DNA of 64,000 nt from Tubulanus polymorphus. Lineage: Eukaryota; Nemertea; Palaeonemertea; Tubulaniformes; Tubulanidae. A program made the translations under genes and the position numbers. The stretch lies in contig NC_134029.1 of the NCBI RefSeq assembly GCF_964204645.1, forward strand, positions 12,268,850 through 12,332,849. The letters run 5' to 3'. The notes under the pieces are model-generated. The model was not told the DNA's origin and searched no databases. It was given only the letters and a program-made list of their open reading frames with translations. Each line of letters begins with the position of its first letter. The stretch's first letter is position 1. This document shows positions 33,801 through 38,776 of the stretch, piece by piece.

Positions 33801-35369
33801 GAAGAAAGACACTCTAAATATTTGGATGGATATATGAAAGCTGTGGGTACTGGAGTGTGTAATGGGTAGTGTAGTGTGATCTGTGTGCATTTGTGGCCAG
33901 CACACAGATTACATTGTTCATTGGGGTTTGGTCCAGGACTCGCGAGATTTTCAACAACACGGAAGTAACGTGTAATAAATGATGACTTTAATTGCATGAC
34001 TACCTACCACCCCTCATTATTGTTGGAAAACTAAACGTTCGGCACTGACTAAAAATTAGTAATAACATTTTAGAAATGGCCAGAATTTTAACTTAGGTTC
34101 TATCTCATTTTTATTTTACAATTGCGATTGGTATAATTTTTTTTTAAACGGTCGTTAAGGCTTCATGTTTCGTCTGCAATCCACTGCAAATAGTTACGCA
34201 ACTACGCACATTTCAGTGTTTTTGGCAGCTGTACACTCAATCGGCACCGTTCGTGACTAGCTTCACTGCGGAATTATCATTAATTAACATCGCCATATCA
34301 CATCATCAACTTATATTGTGCCTTAAAACCCTAACAGCCGAAATAATTGAAATGCACACACGATTTCTATCATTGAAAATTGAGAGAGTGGCCATGTTTG
34401 TGTTTGCTGCTTCGCGTAAATCCCGCACGGTGGCGCACCCGCGCGGAGTGGGGCCGATACGTCCAGTATCAAAATTAAGCTTCAGCAAATATACTCTAAT
34501 AATTTAAGCATTTATAATTCATTATAGACCTATTCCTTATTTTCAAGATTTAGAATATGCGCGCTTGCCATAAATGTTCACCACTGTGGCTCGCAGTTCA
34601 GGGTTCATTGGCGCGCAGTTCAGGGTTGATTGTGCTACTGCAGACCCAAATACACTACCATTCATTGCCCATGTTATGACAAATTCACTACCAACTGCAG
34701 CAACTTTCTAAGAAATGAATTATTTTTCAAGCTAGACCATATGCAACATTTATGCCATTTTGATTACTTGGGAGTACAGATTTTACAGAAGAATTCGCTT
34801 TGAATTAAAATAACTTTCTGGGGCCGGTTTTATAGACTGGGTACTAAGATATCCCCAGGGAACATCTGCTAAGATCCGACCTAATCCGAATTCCAAAAGC
34901 TCTACAGTTCACCGCGAAGTTGTGTCCGGAGCACTCCCCAGACTCTCGGCATTAGTGCTGAATATCGCGCGCGAGGAGTTAGACTAGATCAGCGCGCATG
35001 CGCTGTACAATCATTAGCACCTTTTTTGTTCGAAGCCTCAAGAAATGCAATGATTAGCGGCGCATCACCTAACACTGCCTGGATAGTTTTGAAGATTAGT
35101 CGACTTAGACAGGTCATCTGTATTGTTTAAACACCACAGCCAAGACAAGATCTGCGTGATACGCTAAGAAGTTAAATGGTGTTTGATAGCGAGCTGCTTA
35201 TTATGATAAGCGGTACGTTAATGCAGGAAAATTAAGGAAAAGGGAAAATTTTTTTATGATTTTAATAAGAGTAGATTACCTGTAAACAATCTTTGCGTTG
35301 GTTTTGTTTCAACCTTTGTAAAGTCAACAGGTTTTGACTATCTATTCCTTCAAATTCTTCTTTAGACTT
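6383..35369 (-). CDS. UBE2Q-like: UBE2Q-family ubiquitin-conjugating enzyme E2, six exons recovered, incomplete at both ends
   Basis: E2 enzymes take activated ubiquitin from E1 onto a catalytic cysteine and pass it to substrates with an E3. The six exons (listed separately) have GT-AG borders, and all five junctions keep phase, giving 598 nt (199 codons) without a stop. Family-specific strings seen are [66 protein letters not shown] and [20 protein letters not shown]. The Cys in [10 protein letters not shown] is the expected active site. Family members have about 375-420 residues with an N-terminal RWD-like part and an acidic linker; that part was not found and may lie above 35.4 kb or outside the window. 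The protein should end with a few more residues after HEKNG; that exon was not found either. Introns of 2.9, 14.1, 0.08, 4.5 and 6.8 kb are filled with transposons. No lesion is visible, so I read it as a live gene. UBE2Q1, Q2 and QL1 cannot be separated here. Confidence 0.93.
6881..7410. mobile_element. MITE with CAGGGATCCCAA ends (hAT-like), 530 bp
   Basis: Left end CAGGGATCCCAAC and right end TTGGGATCTCTG form terminal inverted repeats of about 12 bp with one mismatch. AATAAT flanks both sides (6875-6880 and 7411-7416) as a candidate target duplication. CAGGG termini suggest hAT, but hAT normally duplicates 8 bp, so the class is tentative. The short frames inside are not coding. A second, interrupted copy of its interior lies at about 7640-8347. 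Confidence 0.6.
7473..8849 (-). mobile_element. Degenerate copy of the CCGTATTTTCCGGCC MITE, split by an insertion
   Basis: Read on the minus strand it matches the intact MITE at 42160-42747. The end at 8849 reads CCATATTTTCCAGCC and the body follows to about 8466. The other end lies at 7473-7596 (CCGTAGTTTCTGACCAAG, ATACATGGATT, TTCATCAGAGATTTAATCAC). Between them is an 859-bp insertion at 7602-8460. Confidence 0.65.
7602..8460. mobile_element. Insertion inside the MITE copy, carrying a second copy of the 6881 element
   Basis: The ends are imperfect inverted repeats (CAGAGATGAGAACG left; TTCTCATCTCTCG right). ACGTT is present on both sides (7597-7601, 8461-8465) as a candidate target duplication. 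The interior repeats the 6881-7410 element (AAATCAATTTGACC near 7645, GTCGACATTTTGGATCC near 8000, GGGATCCCTGA near 8337). It is itself interrupted by a segment at about 7667-7970 that starts with a GCGAGCGCCCAAAGCGC motif and contains a pol III B-box-like GGGTTCAAATCC at 7900. Confidence 0.55.
9024..9107. repeat. 84-bp fold-back repeat
   Basis: GGGGCGAGTTGCTCAAAAGT pairs with ACTTTTGAGCAACTGGCCCC across about 36 bp. This is a short MITE-like hairpin. The flanks (8850-9260) show nothing else. Confidence 0.7.
9261..9293 (+). repeat. (TAAG/TAAA)n microsatellite
   Basis: A run of TAAG and TAAA units. It lies downstream of the minus-strand LINE and could be a remnant of its 3' tail, but that is not proven. 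Confidence 0.6.
9480..11400 (-). pseudogene. LINE reverse transcriptase region, broken (CR1/Jockey-like)
   Basis: Non-LTR retrotransposon remnant on the minus strand. In protein order these parts are visible: linker with [11 protein letters not shown] (near 11000), RT start with LYKSGDKQ and [19 protein letters not shown] (10608-10740), catalytic FADDTNAF preceded by [12 protein letters not shown] (10190-10300), HYMVFS and [16 protein letters not shown] (9900-10110), and a C-terminal [16 protein letters not shown] type tail (9615-9700). These fall in different frames separated by stops and shifts, so the copy is dead. A 35-bp direct duplication is present at 11240-11309. The endonuclease half lies at 12600-13300 beyond an inserted tandem repeat. 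Clade assignment is by overall pattern only. Confidence 0.85.
11735..12545. repeat. ~145-bp tandem repeat, six units, inside the LINE
   Basis: The phrase (C)TTGTGTACCAA.TTTGAAAT recurs near 11756, 11902, 12044, 12189, 12334 and 12479 (spacings 142-146). Each unit also carries GCGGCCTCTAGGCTGTTAAC and CATGTCGGCCCCC variants. It sits between the endonuclease and reverse transcriptase parts of one LINE, so it probably arrived as part of an inserted element. Flanking 11560-11735 may belong to it. It is organised like R1 (short tandem core units) but has different sequence. Confidence 0.85.
12600..13300 (-). pseudogene. LINE endonuclease (EEP-type) fragment
   Basis: The minus frame at 12716-13099 contains [30 protein letters not shown] and [13 protein letters not shown], the pattern of apurinic-like endonucleases of non-LTR retrotransposons ([25 protein letters not shown]). 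The usual catalytic Asp of GDFN is His here (MGHINID) and RPP is degraded to WTG, so activity is unlikely. It is the N-terminal half of the LINE at 9480-11400. Confidence 0.85.
13374..13481 (-). CDS. UBE2Q-like: UBE2Q-like exon E with the catalytic cysteine
   Basis: A 108-nt exon (36 codons, phase 0 at both ends) with acceptor gtattgcag and donor gtatgtatc. It encodes [20 protein letters not shown] followed by [16 protein letters not shown]. The Cys of AICMELL is the expected ubiquitin-accepting residue. The YVLGGG stretch in place of the usual E2 HPN motif is a UBE2Q hallmark. Confidence 0.95.
13482..13917. other. UBE2Q intron sequence
   Basis: No gene found. Near 13833 the phrase AAGAGCCCCAAGGGGCACTA starts a possible repeat that could not be delimited. 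Confidence 0.5.
13918..14173. repeat. Degenerate telomere-like CCCTAA tract
   Basis: About 255 bp dominated by CCCTAA, CTCTAAACCCTAACCC and related variants. It is the C-rich strand of TTAGGG-type repeats but irregular in spacing. It lies inside the UBE2Q intron, so it is interstitial. It could be an old telomere-repair insertion or an independently grown simple repeat. Confidence 0.75.
14200..14545. repeat. 83-bp tandem repeat with internal palindrome, about 3.5 units
   Basis: The anchor CGCATTGTTGGTGATATTTT recurs near 14324, 14407 and 14490. Each unit holds AGAATCGCA and, about 20 bases later, GCGATTCT, so every unit can fold into a hairpin. Confidence 0.8.
14546..15660. other. UBE2Q intron sequence
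   Basis: No gene, exon or repeat recognised. The frame at 15251-15571 (acidic [13 protein letters not shown] stretch) has no splice context and is not called. Confidence 0.5.
15668..15683 (+). repeat. Short (TG)n
   Basis: A run of GT dinucleotides. Confidence 0.8.
15842..15899 (+). repeat. (TG)n microsatellite
   Basis: About 29 GT repeats with a few CG interruptions. On the minus strand it encodes poly His-Thr, which explains a false ORF over it. Confidence 0.95.
16148..17192 (+). mobile_element. R1 repeat, apparently full-length copy (1,045 bp)
   Basis: Runs from GGGGTCCAGGGACACCATAC to the terminal GGGCTAAAAA. It has three core units (anchors near 16219, 16357 and 16502; the first spacing is shortened to ~138 bp) and the full right part. 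It ends CGCTGGGACTAAAGTCCAAA then ATGGGCTAAAAA, with the terminal hairpin weakened. This copy gives the best definition of both ends of the family. It carries no protein. Confidence 0.75.
17193..17988. other. UBE2Q intron sequence with a short duplication
   Basis: Nothing coding. AATGCAGGAGTAAAATGATT and a near copy are repeated at about 17888-17942. Confidence 0.5.
17989..18079 (-). CDS. UBE2Q-like: UBE2Q-like exon D
   Basis: A 91-nt exon with acceptor ttctttcag and donor gtaagtga. After completing the Lys codon shared with exon C it encodes [20 protein letters not shown] and [10 protein letters not shown]. The vertebrate counterpart reads [25 protein letters not shown]. It ends in phase 0. 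Confidence 0.94.
18161..18221 (-). CDS. UBE2Q-like: UBE2Q-like exon C
   Basis: A 61-nt exon with acceptor cttttcag and donor gtaagttc. Read with two leading bases it gives [19 protein letters not shown], the beta-strand region typical of UBE2Q ([14 protein letters not shown] in vertebrates). It is separated from exon D by an intron of only 81 bp, while its upstream intron is 14.1 kb and holds the BEL/Pao remnant. Confidence 0.94.
18637..18998 (+). mobile_element. R1 repeat, left end with two core units
   Basis: Starts with GGGGTCCAGGGACACCATAC like the 16148 copy. It has core units near 18704 and 18860, then breaks off at AATATTAAGGAATTACTATG. The right part is absent. Confidence 0.75.
19078..19733. 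repeat. Dispersed ~660-bp repeat, copy 1 (possible BEL/Pao LTR)
   Basis: Nearly identical to 33796-34468, from AATCCAGGAAGAAAGACACT to GGCCGATACGTC. It lies directly upstream of the BEL/Pao gag region, and the in-frame gag reading begins inside it, so it may be the element's 5' LTR plus leader. No matching 3' copy is seen near 27.4 kb, so the LTR reading is inference. Confidence 0.6.
19627..21420 (+). pseudogene. BEL/Pao retrotransposon gag region, broken
   Basis: Gag-like polyprotein remnant. An N-terminal [17 protein letters not shown] is followed by TAA (19834-19836), then a charged coiled region (frame to TAG at 20353), then a DUF1759-like stretch with [20 protein letters not shown] and [16 protein letters not shown] (20702-21150). 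A first zinc-knuckle-like [13 protein letters not shown] lies at 21283. A second knuckle follows at 21380, where the first Cys codon position is TGA before [13 protein letters not shown]. Several stops and shifts show it is dead. It sits in the 14.1-kb UBE2Q intron, antisense to it. Confidence 0.85.
21600..22862 (+). pseudogene. BEL/Pao protease and reverse transcriptase N-terminal half, broken
   Basis: The aspartic protease motif MDTGSNVSF is at 21649, followed at once by an in-frame TGA. Downstream are [12 protein letters not shown] and LGWIPWG typical of the BEL protease-RT linker (21956-22050). RT motifs [20 protein letters not shown] (22540) and [19 protein letters not shown] (22657) follow. 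The first catalytic Asp of RT is in MGDVEKMF. The rest of RT is missing: the sequence leaves the element around 22862 and resumes with RNase H at about 25540. Confidence 0.85.
22863..24543. other. Foreign sequence interrupting BEL/Pao RT
   Basis: Starts with a duplicated AGTATGATCAGTG and a GC-rich GGAGGGGCGGTCCGCCCCGC patch (22900-22925), then unassigned AT-rich sequence. No coding evidence. The GC-rich palindromic start could be a transposon end, but no matching other end was found. Confidence 0.5.
24544..25543. repeat. Duplicated segment, copy 1
   Basis: About 90-95% identical by eye to 28015-29243. It begins GTCATCTCTGCGTTAAAAAT and ends GCTGACAAAGGTAAAACAAA. It lacks about 215 bp (equivalent of 28325-28543) present in copy 2. 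Together the two copies flank the 3' half of the BEL/Pao remnant in direct orientation. Short frames inside (25377-25634) have no known similarity. Confidence 0.8.
25540..27392 (+). pseudogene. BEL/Pao RNase H and integrase region, broken
   Basis: Continues the element at 19627-22862. RNase H part: [13 protein letters not shown] and [20 protein letters not shown] (25545-25700), then [15 protein letters not shown] and the [10 protein letters not shown] linker. Integrase part: zinc-binding [16 protein letters not shown] with [11 protein letters not shown] (26400-26560) and [14 protein letters not shown] with a stop directly after (26657). The core has [16 protein letters not shown] and [20 protein letters not shown] (26815-26990), with the second catalytic Asp and the Glu visible. 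The C-terminal DUF5641-like part has [10 protein letters not shown] and RKSWKQVQF, ending near 27390 with RRPLTCV. In-frame stops at 26086, 26655 and 27093, and a short internal deletion near 27250, mark it as dead. Confidence 0.88.
27393..27788. other. Sequence 3' of BEL/Pao
   Basis: A 3' LTR would be expected here, but it does not match 19078-19733 and no repeat of it was found in the window. No gene seen. Confidence 0.4.
27789..28358. mobile_element. Harbinger-like MITE, 570 bp
   Basis: Terminal inverted repeats of about 34 bp: GGCCATCCCAAAATAATTGT at the left (27789-27822), and on the right (28325-28358) GTTACGGCAAACAGACCATT leading to GGGATGGCC. TAA flanks both ends (27786-27788, 28359-28361). 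A 3-bp TAA duplication and GGCC ends fit PIF/Harbinger. The interior shares 28015-28324 with the 24.5-kb segment. Confidence 0.7.
28015..29243. repeat. Duplicated segment, copy 2
   Basis: Direct repeat of 24544-25543 with about 215 extra bases (28325-28543), of which the start is the right TIR of the Harbinger-like MITE. Its end, GCTGACAAAGGTAAACCAAA, runs into unique sequence. Confidence 0.8.
29244..29968. other. Unassigned sequence upstream of the protease-like exon
   Basis: No clear exon. May contain earlier exons or introns of the protease-like gene. Confidence 0.35.
29969..30319 (+). CDS. Putative terminal exon of a Ulp1/C48-like cysteine protease
   Basis: An open frame follows a textbook 3' splice site (polypyrimidine tract then AATAG at 29951-29968) and runs 116 codons to [14 protein letters not shown] resembles the strand carrying the catalytic Asp, and [19 protein letters not shown] the catalytic-Cys helix (family pattern DCGVFVCKYA). 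Asp-Cys spacing is 57 residues, near the ~49 of yeast Ulp1. SUMO proteases and many DNA-transposon accessory proteins carry this fold; the transposon-rich setting favours the latter. An upstream string [11 protein letters not shown] near 29830 is at about the right distance for the His strand (HW.L), but with Gln before Trp and no clear donor. The exon lies inside the UBE2Q intron on the opposite strand. The rest of the gene is not identified. Confidence 0.5.
   Translation, partial: KNIQFFIDPAKNDVDIDNSRSAHVEFSTLINELVSKYILQKEDVSMLILSSPYHTMMSKTDNSNCGTFTCWYASCFALGVLISRKVDAFKFRKDIHKTIVGSCQNRLFYYETYRKM
30531..30718. repeat. 85-bp tandem duplication with inverted GTTTCAC/GTGAAAC ends
   Basis: AAACTGGGTTCCGTTCTTAG and the following sequence recur at 30566 and 30651. 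GGACCCAGTTTCAC at 30530 pairs with GTGAAACTGGGTTCC near 30649, so a fold-back is possible. Confidence 0.75.
30719..31154. other. UBE2Q intron sequence
   Basis: AT-rich, nothing recognised. Confidence 0.5.
31155..31545 (+). mobile_element. R1 repeat, old degenerate right part
   Basis: Contains GAGATGGCTGCCAATTGCGT, AATGGCAACCCACTCGGAAG, GGCTGCCAGTTGGCTATCTT and GATGTATCTAGGGTAGAT in the same order as the other R1 copies, with many substitutions and no core units. It is the most diverged copy in the window. Confidence 0.65.
31981..32023. repeat. 18-bp stem hairpin
   Basis: CATCGAAAA-AA-CATTTTTTC pairs with GAAAAAATG and TTTTCGATG around a 5-nt loop. The following 200 bp repeat the short motif AAAACGTTTTTC several times. 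Confidence 0.6.
32315..32399 (-). CDS. UBE2Q-like: UBE2Q-like exon B (start of UBC domain)
   Basis: An 85-nt exon with acceptor ttctcttttag and donor gtaatg. It starts in phase 0 and ends in phase 1. It encodes [20 protein letters not shown] then YRSDSYKNG, the first helix of the UBE2Q catalytic domain, where the family consensus is [20 protein letters not shown]. Codon phase joins exactly with exon C, the shared codon giving the Gly before IYDLEL. Confidence 0.93.
32400..33795. other. UBE2Q intron sequence
   Basis: No gene identified. A B-box-like GGGTTCGAATCC at 33149 stands without a convincing A box. Confidence 0.5.
33796..34468. repeat. Dispersed ~660-bp repeat, copy 2 (possible solo LTR)
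   Basis: Nearly identical to 19078-19733. The main difference is 18 bp (around GCACCCGCGCGGAGTGG, 34435) absent from copy 1. The flanks differ on both sides, so it is a separate insertion. High similarity implies recent activity. It could be a solo LTR of the BEL/Pao family at 19.6 kb. Confidence 0.65.
34469..35279. other. UBE2Q intron sequence
   Basis: Nothing recognised. GGCGCGCAGTTCAGGGTT is repeated near 34590-34625. Confidence 0.45.
35280..35369 (-). CDS. UBE2Q-like: UBE2Q-like exon A (linker before the UBC domain)
   Basis: A 90-nt exon in phase 0 at both ends. The acceptor reads tgaacag and the donor gtaatc. It encodes 30 residues, starting [20 protein letters not shown] and including KQNQRKD. 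This matches the charged linker of UBE2Q proteins (type EGIEKENLAILEKIRK) just before the SGSV..SDRL start of the catalytic part. It is the most 5' exon found. Confidence 0.85.
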
Positions 35370-35561
35370 CTGTTCACTATTAAAAAATAATATTATCAAT
35401 TAATGAATTGTTGAATAAAGGGGTTTCAATGACACTTGGTGAAATGCTTGAAAATCTTGATATTTCTAATATTCAATGCTCCTGGCCTTCAAAAGATTAG
35501 ATACATATCCTACTCCTCTAAATACTAGCTAAATACCAGGGATTATAACGGAGTAGTGTGA

Positions 35562-35994
35562 AAAATCTTAGGTACATATAGTGATACCAGTTAGGTTCGA
35601 ATCTGTAGTTTCATGTTTTGGATATACTTAAAGCGGTTATTCCCCAAAGTGCGTGGATTGAAAATGGAGTAGTTTGAAAACCGAAATCTATAAAACTATT
35701 TGGCAAACTGCTGGCATAGCCAGCATTTGCGAGCGCCGAAGGTGCGAAGCCCCTTACGGGGGGTTTGGGGGCCATCCCAAAAGTAAATTTGAAATTTCGA
35801 GGGGTTTTTGGCGCATCTGAGGCCCATTTTCCAGCATTGACTAATGACAAAATAAGACTGCTGCCACACGCGGTCGATCATTTGTTGTTTATGTCTGGAG
35901 TCAATGAAAAGGATGGCTCCGACAATATCCAAATCTTAGATACATATAGTGATATCAGTTAAGATTCGAATCTGTAGTTTCATGTTTTGGATAT
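35562..35994. repeat. Pair of ~66-bp direct repeats around a GCGAGCGCC element
   Basis: AATCTTAG.TACATATAGTGAT followed by GTAGTTTCATGTTTTGGATA occurs at 35565 and 35930. Between them (35725-35850) is GCGAGCGCCGAAGGTGCGAA then GGGGGGTTTGGGGGCCATCC. This motif is shared with 7667 and is typical of a short interspersed repeat whose copies I cannot delimit. Confidence 0.6.
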
Positions 35995-38080
35995 AATTGA
36001 ATGAACGCGGCCGTAAATTCTAATTATAAATTTCCCGCGCAGTGCTATTATATACAATTATTGATTTGTTGAAAGTGGCGCTGACAGGTGGCTTTAGACG
36101 ATGTCGCGAAACAATGTTGTATATGAGAGAATTAGTGATCGTAGCACCAGTTTTATAAGACGCTTTTACTGTCTGTTCATTAAGTGATCTCAACTCACAA
36201 CTTTTCCTCAAAACTATAACCCAGGGTTCGAATTTCACGACGGGAATGGACAGCTTTTGACGACGATGTATTAGAACATAGTCGTTGACATATCTTTGTA
36301 CCGACGGCTTTAAAATGTTGCGTATTAACTTTCTTTAAAATGCCTTTGACTATTTCAATCACTGACACCACTTTGAAATCAAATTTCTGTAAAAATTCTA
36401 AAAGGTTTGACATGAAATCGAAAGTTACAGCGGCTGATGCCTTTACTGTATGCCGCATGGTGCTGCCACCCTTGCATATTTCCTGTGCTAGCATCAACAA
36501 CTATCTCCGTACAGTGCTGCCACCTAACAAAAACAACTACTATTAACATGAATTTTGATCTGAATTTTTAAACTTCCAATACATGTAGGCCCAATATTCA
36601 TTCCTTCAGTAGTTGAATTTAATAGTTATGCACAGTGCCATATTCTATCTTTGAGAAATTATAGATCATCAGAATATAACTATGTAATAAGTTCTTTCAA
36701 TAATCTAGTAATGAATTATTAAATTGCAATCACAAATCATAATGAACTGACCCAACTCTAATGATTTAATCTTGAGTGTTTAATTTTTACAAATATTTTT
36801 GACAATATTATAATTGATATACATTTAAACGTTTAAGTCAAGTAACCAAATAACATTGACTCTTATATAGAGTTTTCAATGTTCATGGAATACATAATTA
36901 ACCGGGTATTGTTTTCAAGATAGGCACTTGCTGTGGTGAGAGCTAGACTTGCTGTGGATCACTTCCGCCATCCACAACATTTCTGAAAGCAACTTCTGTG
37001 GATGAAAAATTCGAACCCTATAACCACTACCAGGTACCCCCCATTTTCTCAACGGATTTACACGAATCACAAGAATGATAAAAATAGATATCCAAATGCA
37101 GTTTCCGCGTAAGATTTTCATCCCTGTAAATACCCAAAAATAATTGCCCATGAGCCAAGAGGTTTACCACAGCCTTATGAAATGCAGAGATGAGATGATT
37201 TGACACAGTTCAAAATATATCAGAAAACGAAATAGGGATGCGATTAGTAATGTACGAATAGATTCAGTCCCGGTTAGAGAAATGATCCAAGACAGGGCCG
37301 AGATACCGCGCTAGCCACTTTTACTGACCAATCTGTCAATAAGACTAAGACCGATTTCATCGCGCATTAGGCGCATCACGTGGACGGTATGGCATGGTAA
37401 GGGAAACCAGAGCGTCATGACAAAATGCAAGCAAATCACACATACTTCCCACACGATGGCCATGCAAAGATGTGATCACAACGGACACGCCATGTCGAGA
37501 CAAAGAATGACGATTCATGTACTAATCAATACGAGTTCACCTGTTCTGTGTTTTCTATATGCAAATAAGTATTGCGTAAAATTCATCGGCATATTCACAT
37601 GCATGTTTTATCCACCAAAATAAGCACTGGTGCACCAAAAATCGATTTTAAAATGCAAAATATTTTCAAATCAATATTACTATTCATACAATATAGATTT
37701 AGAATACAAGTTTGGCAAGGAAAATCTGTTACTAAACAGTATATCAACAGGACTCCGTAGCAGGTGCCTGTAGCTCTGATTGGTTGTTGCGATGCATATG
37801 GAACACCGTTGATGAAGGATCTCCATTAAAACCTCAAAATGTAGGCCATCAGACGTTTATGCCATAAAACCACTCCGAAATATCAGCCGTCAAAAATATC
37901 GTTTTTGGCAGAAATATCCGAGGAATCAATGGCTACGATCCCGGTTCTTCGCATGCGGCTAGGCGCTCATGTCATGAACTGTTTGCGCTCATACAAATCG
38001 GCACCATTAATGGCATAAAATTTTGTGCCACCAAAAAGTGGAGGCACTCTCAAATGTGATGGCATAGAAAGCAAATTCAC
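35995..38080. other. No assigned gene
   Basis: Minus frame 36195-36500 (101 codons, MLMLAQEICKGGSTM start) is the only sizeable one. It has no recognised domain or splice support and is not called. UBE2Q upstream exons were looked for here without success. Confidence 0.4.
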
Positions 38081-38083
38081 ATT

Positions 38084-38091
38084 CATATATA

Positions 38092-38162
<71 letters not shown>

Positions 38163-38192
38163 TATATTAAATAAATAATATATATATATATA
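38084..38192 (+). repeat. (TA)n microsatellite
   Basis: About 65 bp of nearly pure TA with interrupted TA-rich flanks. Confidence 0.95.
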
Positions 38193-38199
38193 AATAATT

Positions 38200-38335
38200 T
38201 TTTTGCCAGTGCCTGCCACATGTCAGGCACCAACTATAATGCTGCCTGACATTAATGAGTTGGTGCCTGCCATTTACATGGCAGGCACCAACTGTATGGT
38301 GCCTGACACAAGTGATTTTGGTGCCTGCCATTTAG
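38200..38335. repeat. Short palindromic tandem repeat TGCCTGCCA / TGGCAGGCA
   Basis: GTGCCTGCCA and its complement TGGCAGGCAC alternate four to five times with CACCAACT spacers, next to the TA run. It can form several alternative hairpins. Confidence 0.7.
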
Positions 38336-38776
38336 CAAAGTACTACTGTTTTATAGAGAATTTCCTAATTACTAACATTAAAAACATATGAAGAATTGCA
38401 CACAACCTTTATTAATATTTGAACTTCAACATTAAAATTTATTTTCACAATACCATAAAATCTCTAACAGCAATCAGGATGAACCTTACCAACTATACCA
38501 TAAAATCAATCTCTAATAACAGCAAACGAAACCGGAACCAACAACAGGCAATAGAATACATTCATGATTCATGATTACAGGGTGTCACTTGACTTTGACT
38601 GATTACAATATTTTGTTTCTTATATATTTACATGTGGGTGTGACATGAAACATTATACAAAGTTAAATCTATGCAATGTTTGTTATTGTAATGTTTTATT
38701 GGTCTTCAACAGACACAGGTCTCTACTTTCAAGTGAGGAGGTCAAGTCAACATCAAGACAGAATAACCACTAAGTA

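Noticed and set aside
36195-36500. 101-codon minus-strand ORF
   Set aside because: No domain, no splice sites, and duplicated low-quality sequence nearby; kept only as unassigned region.
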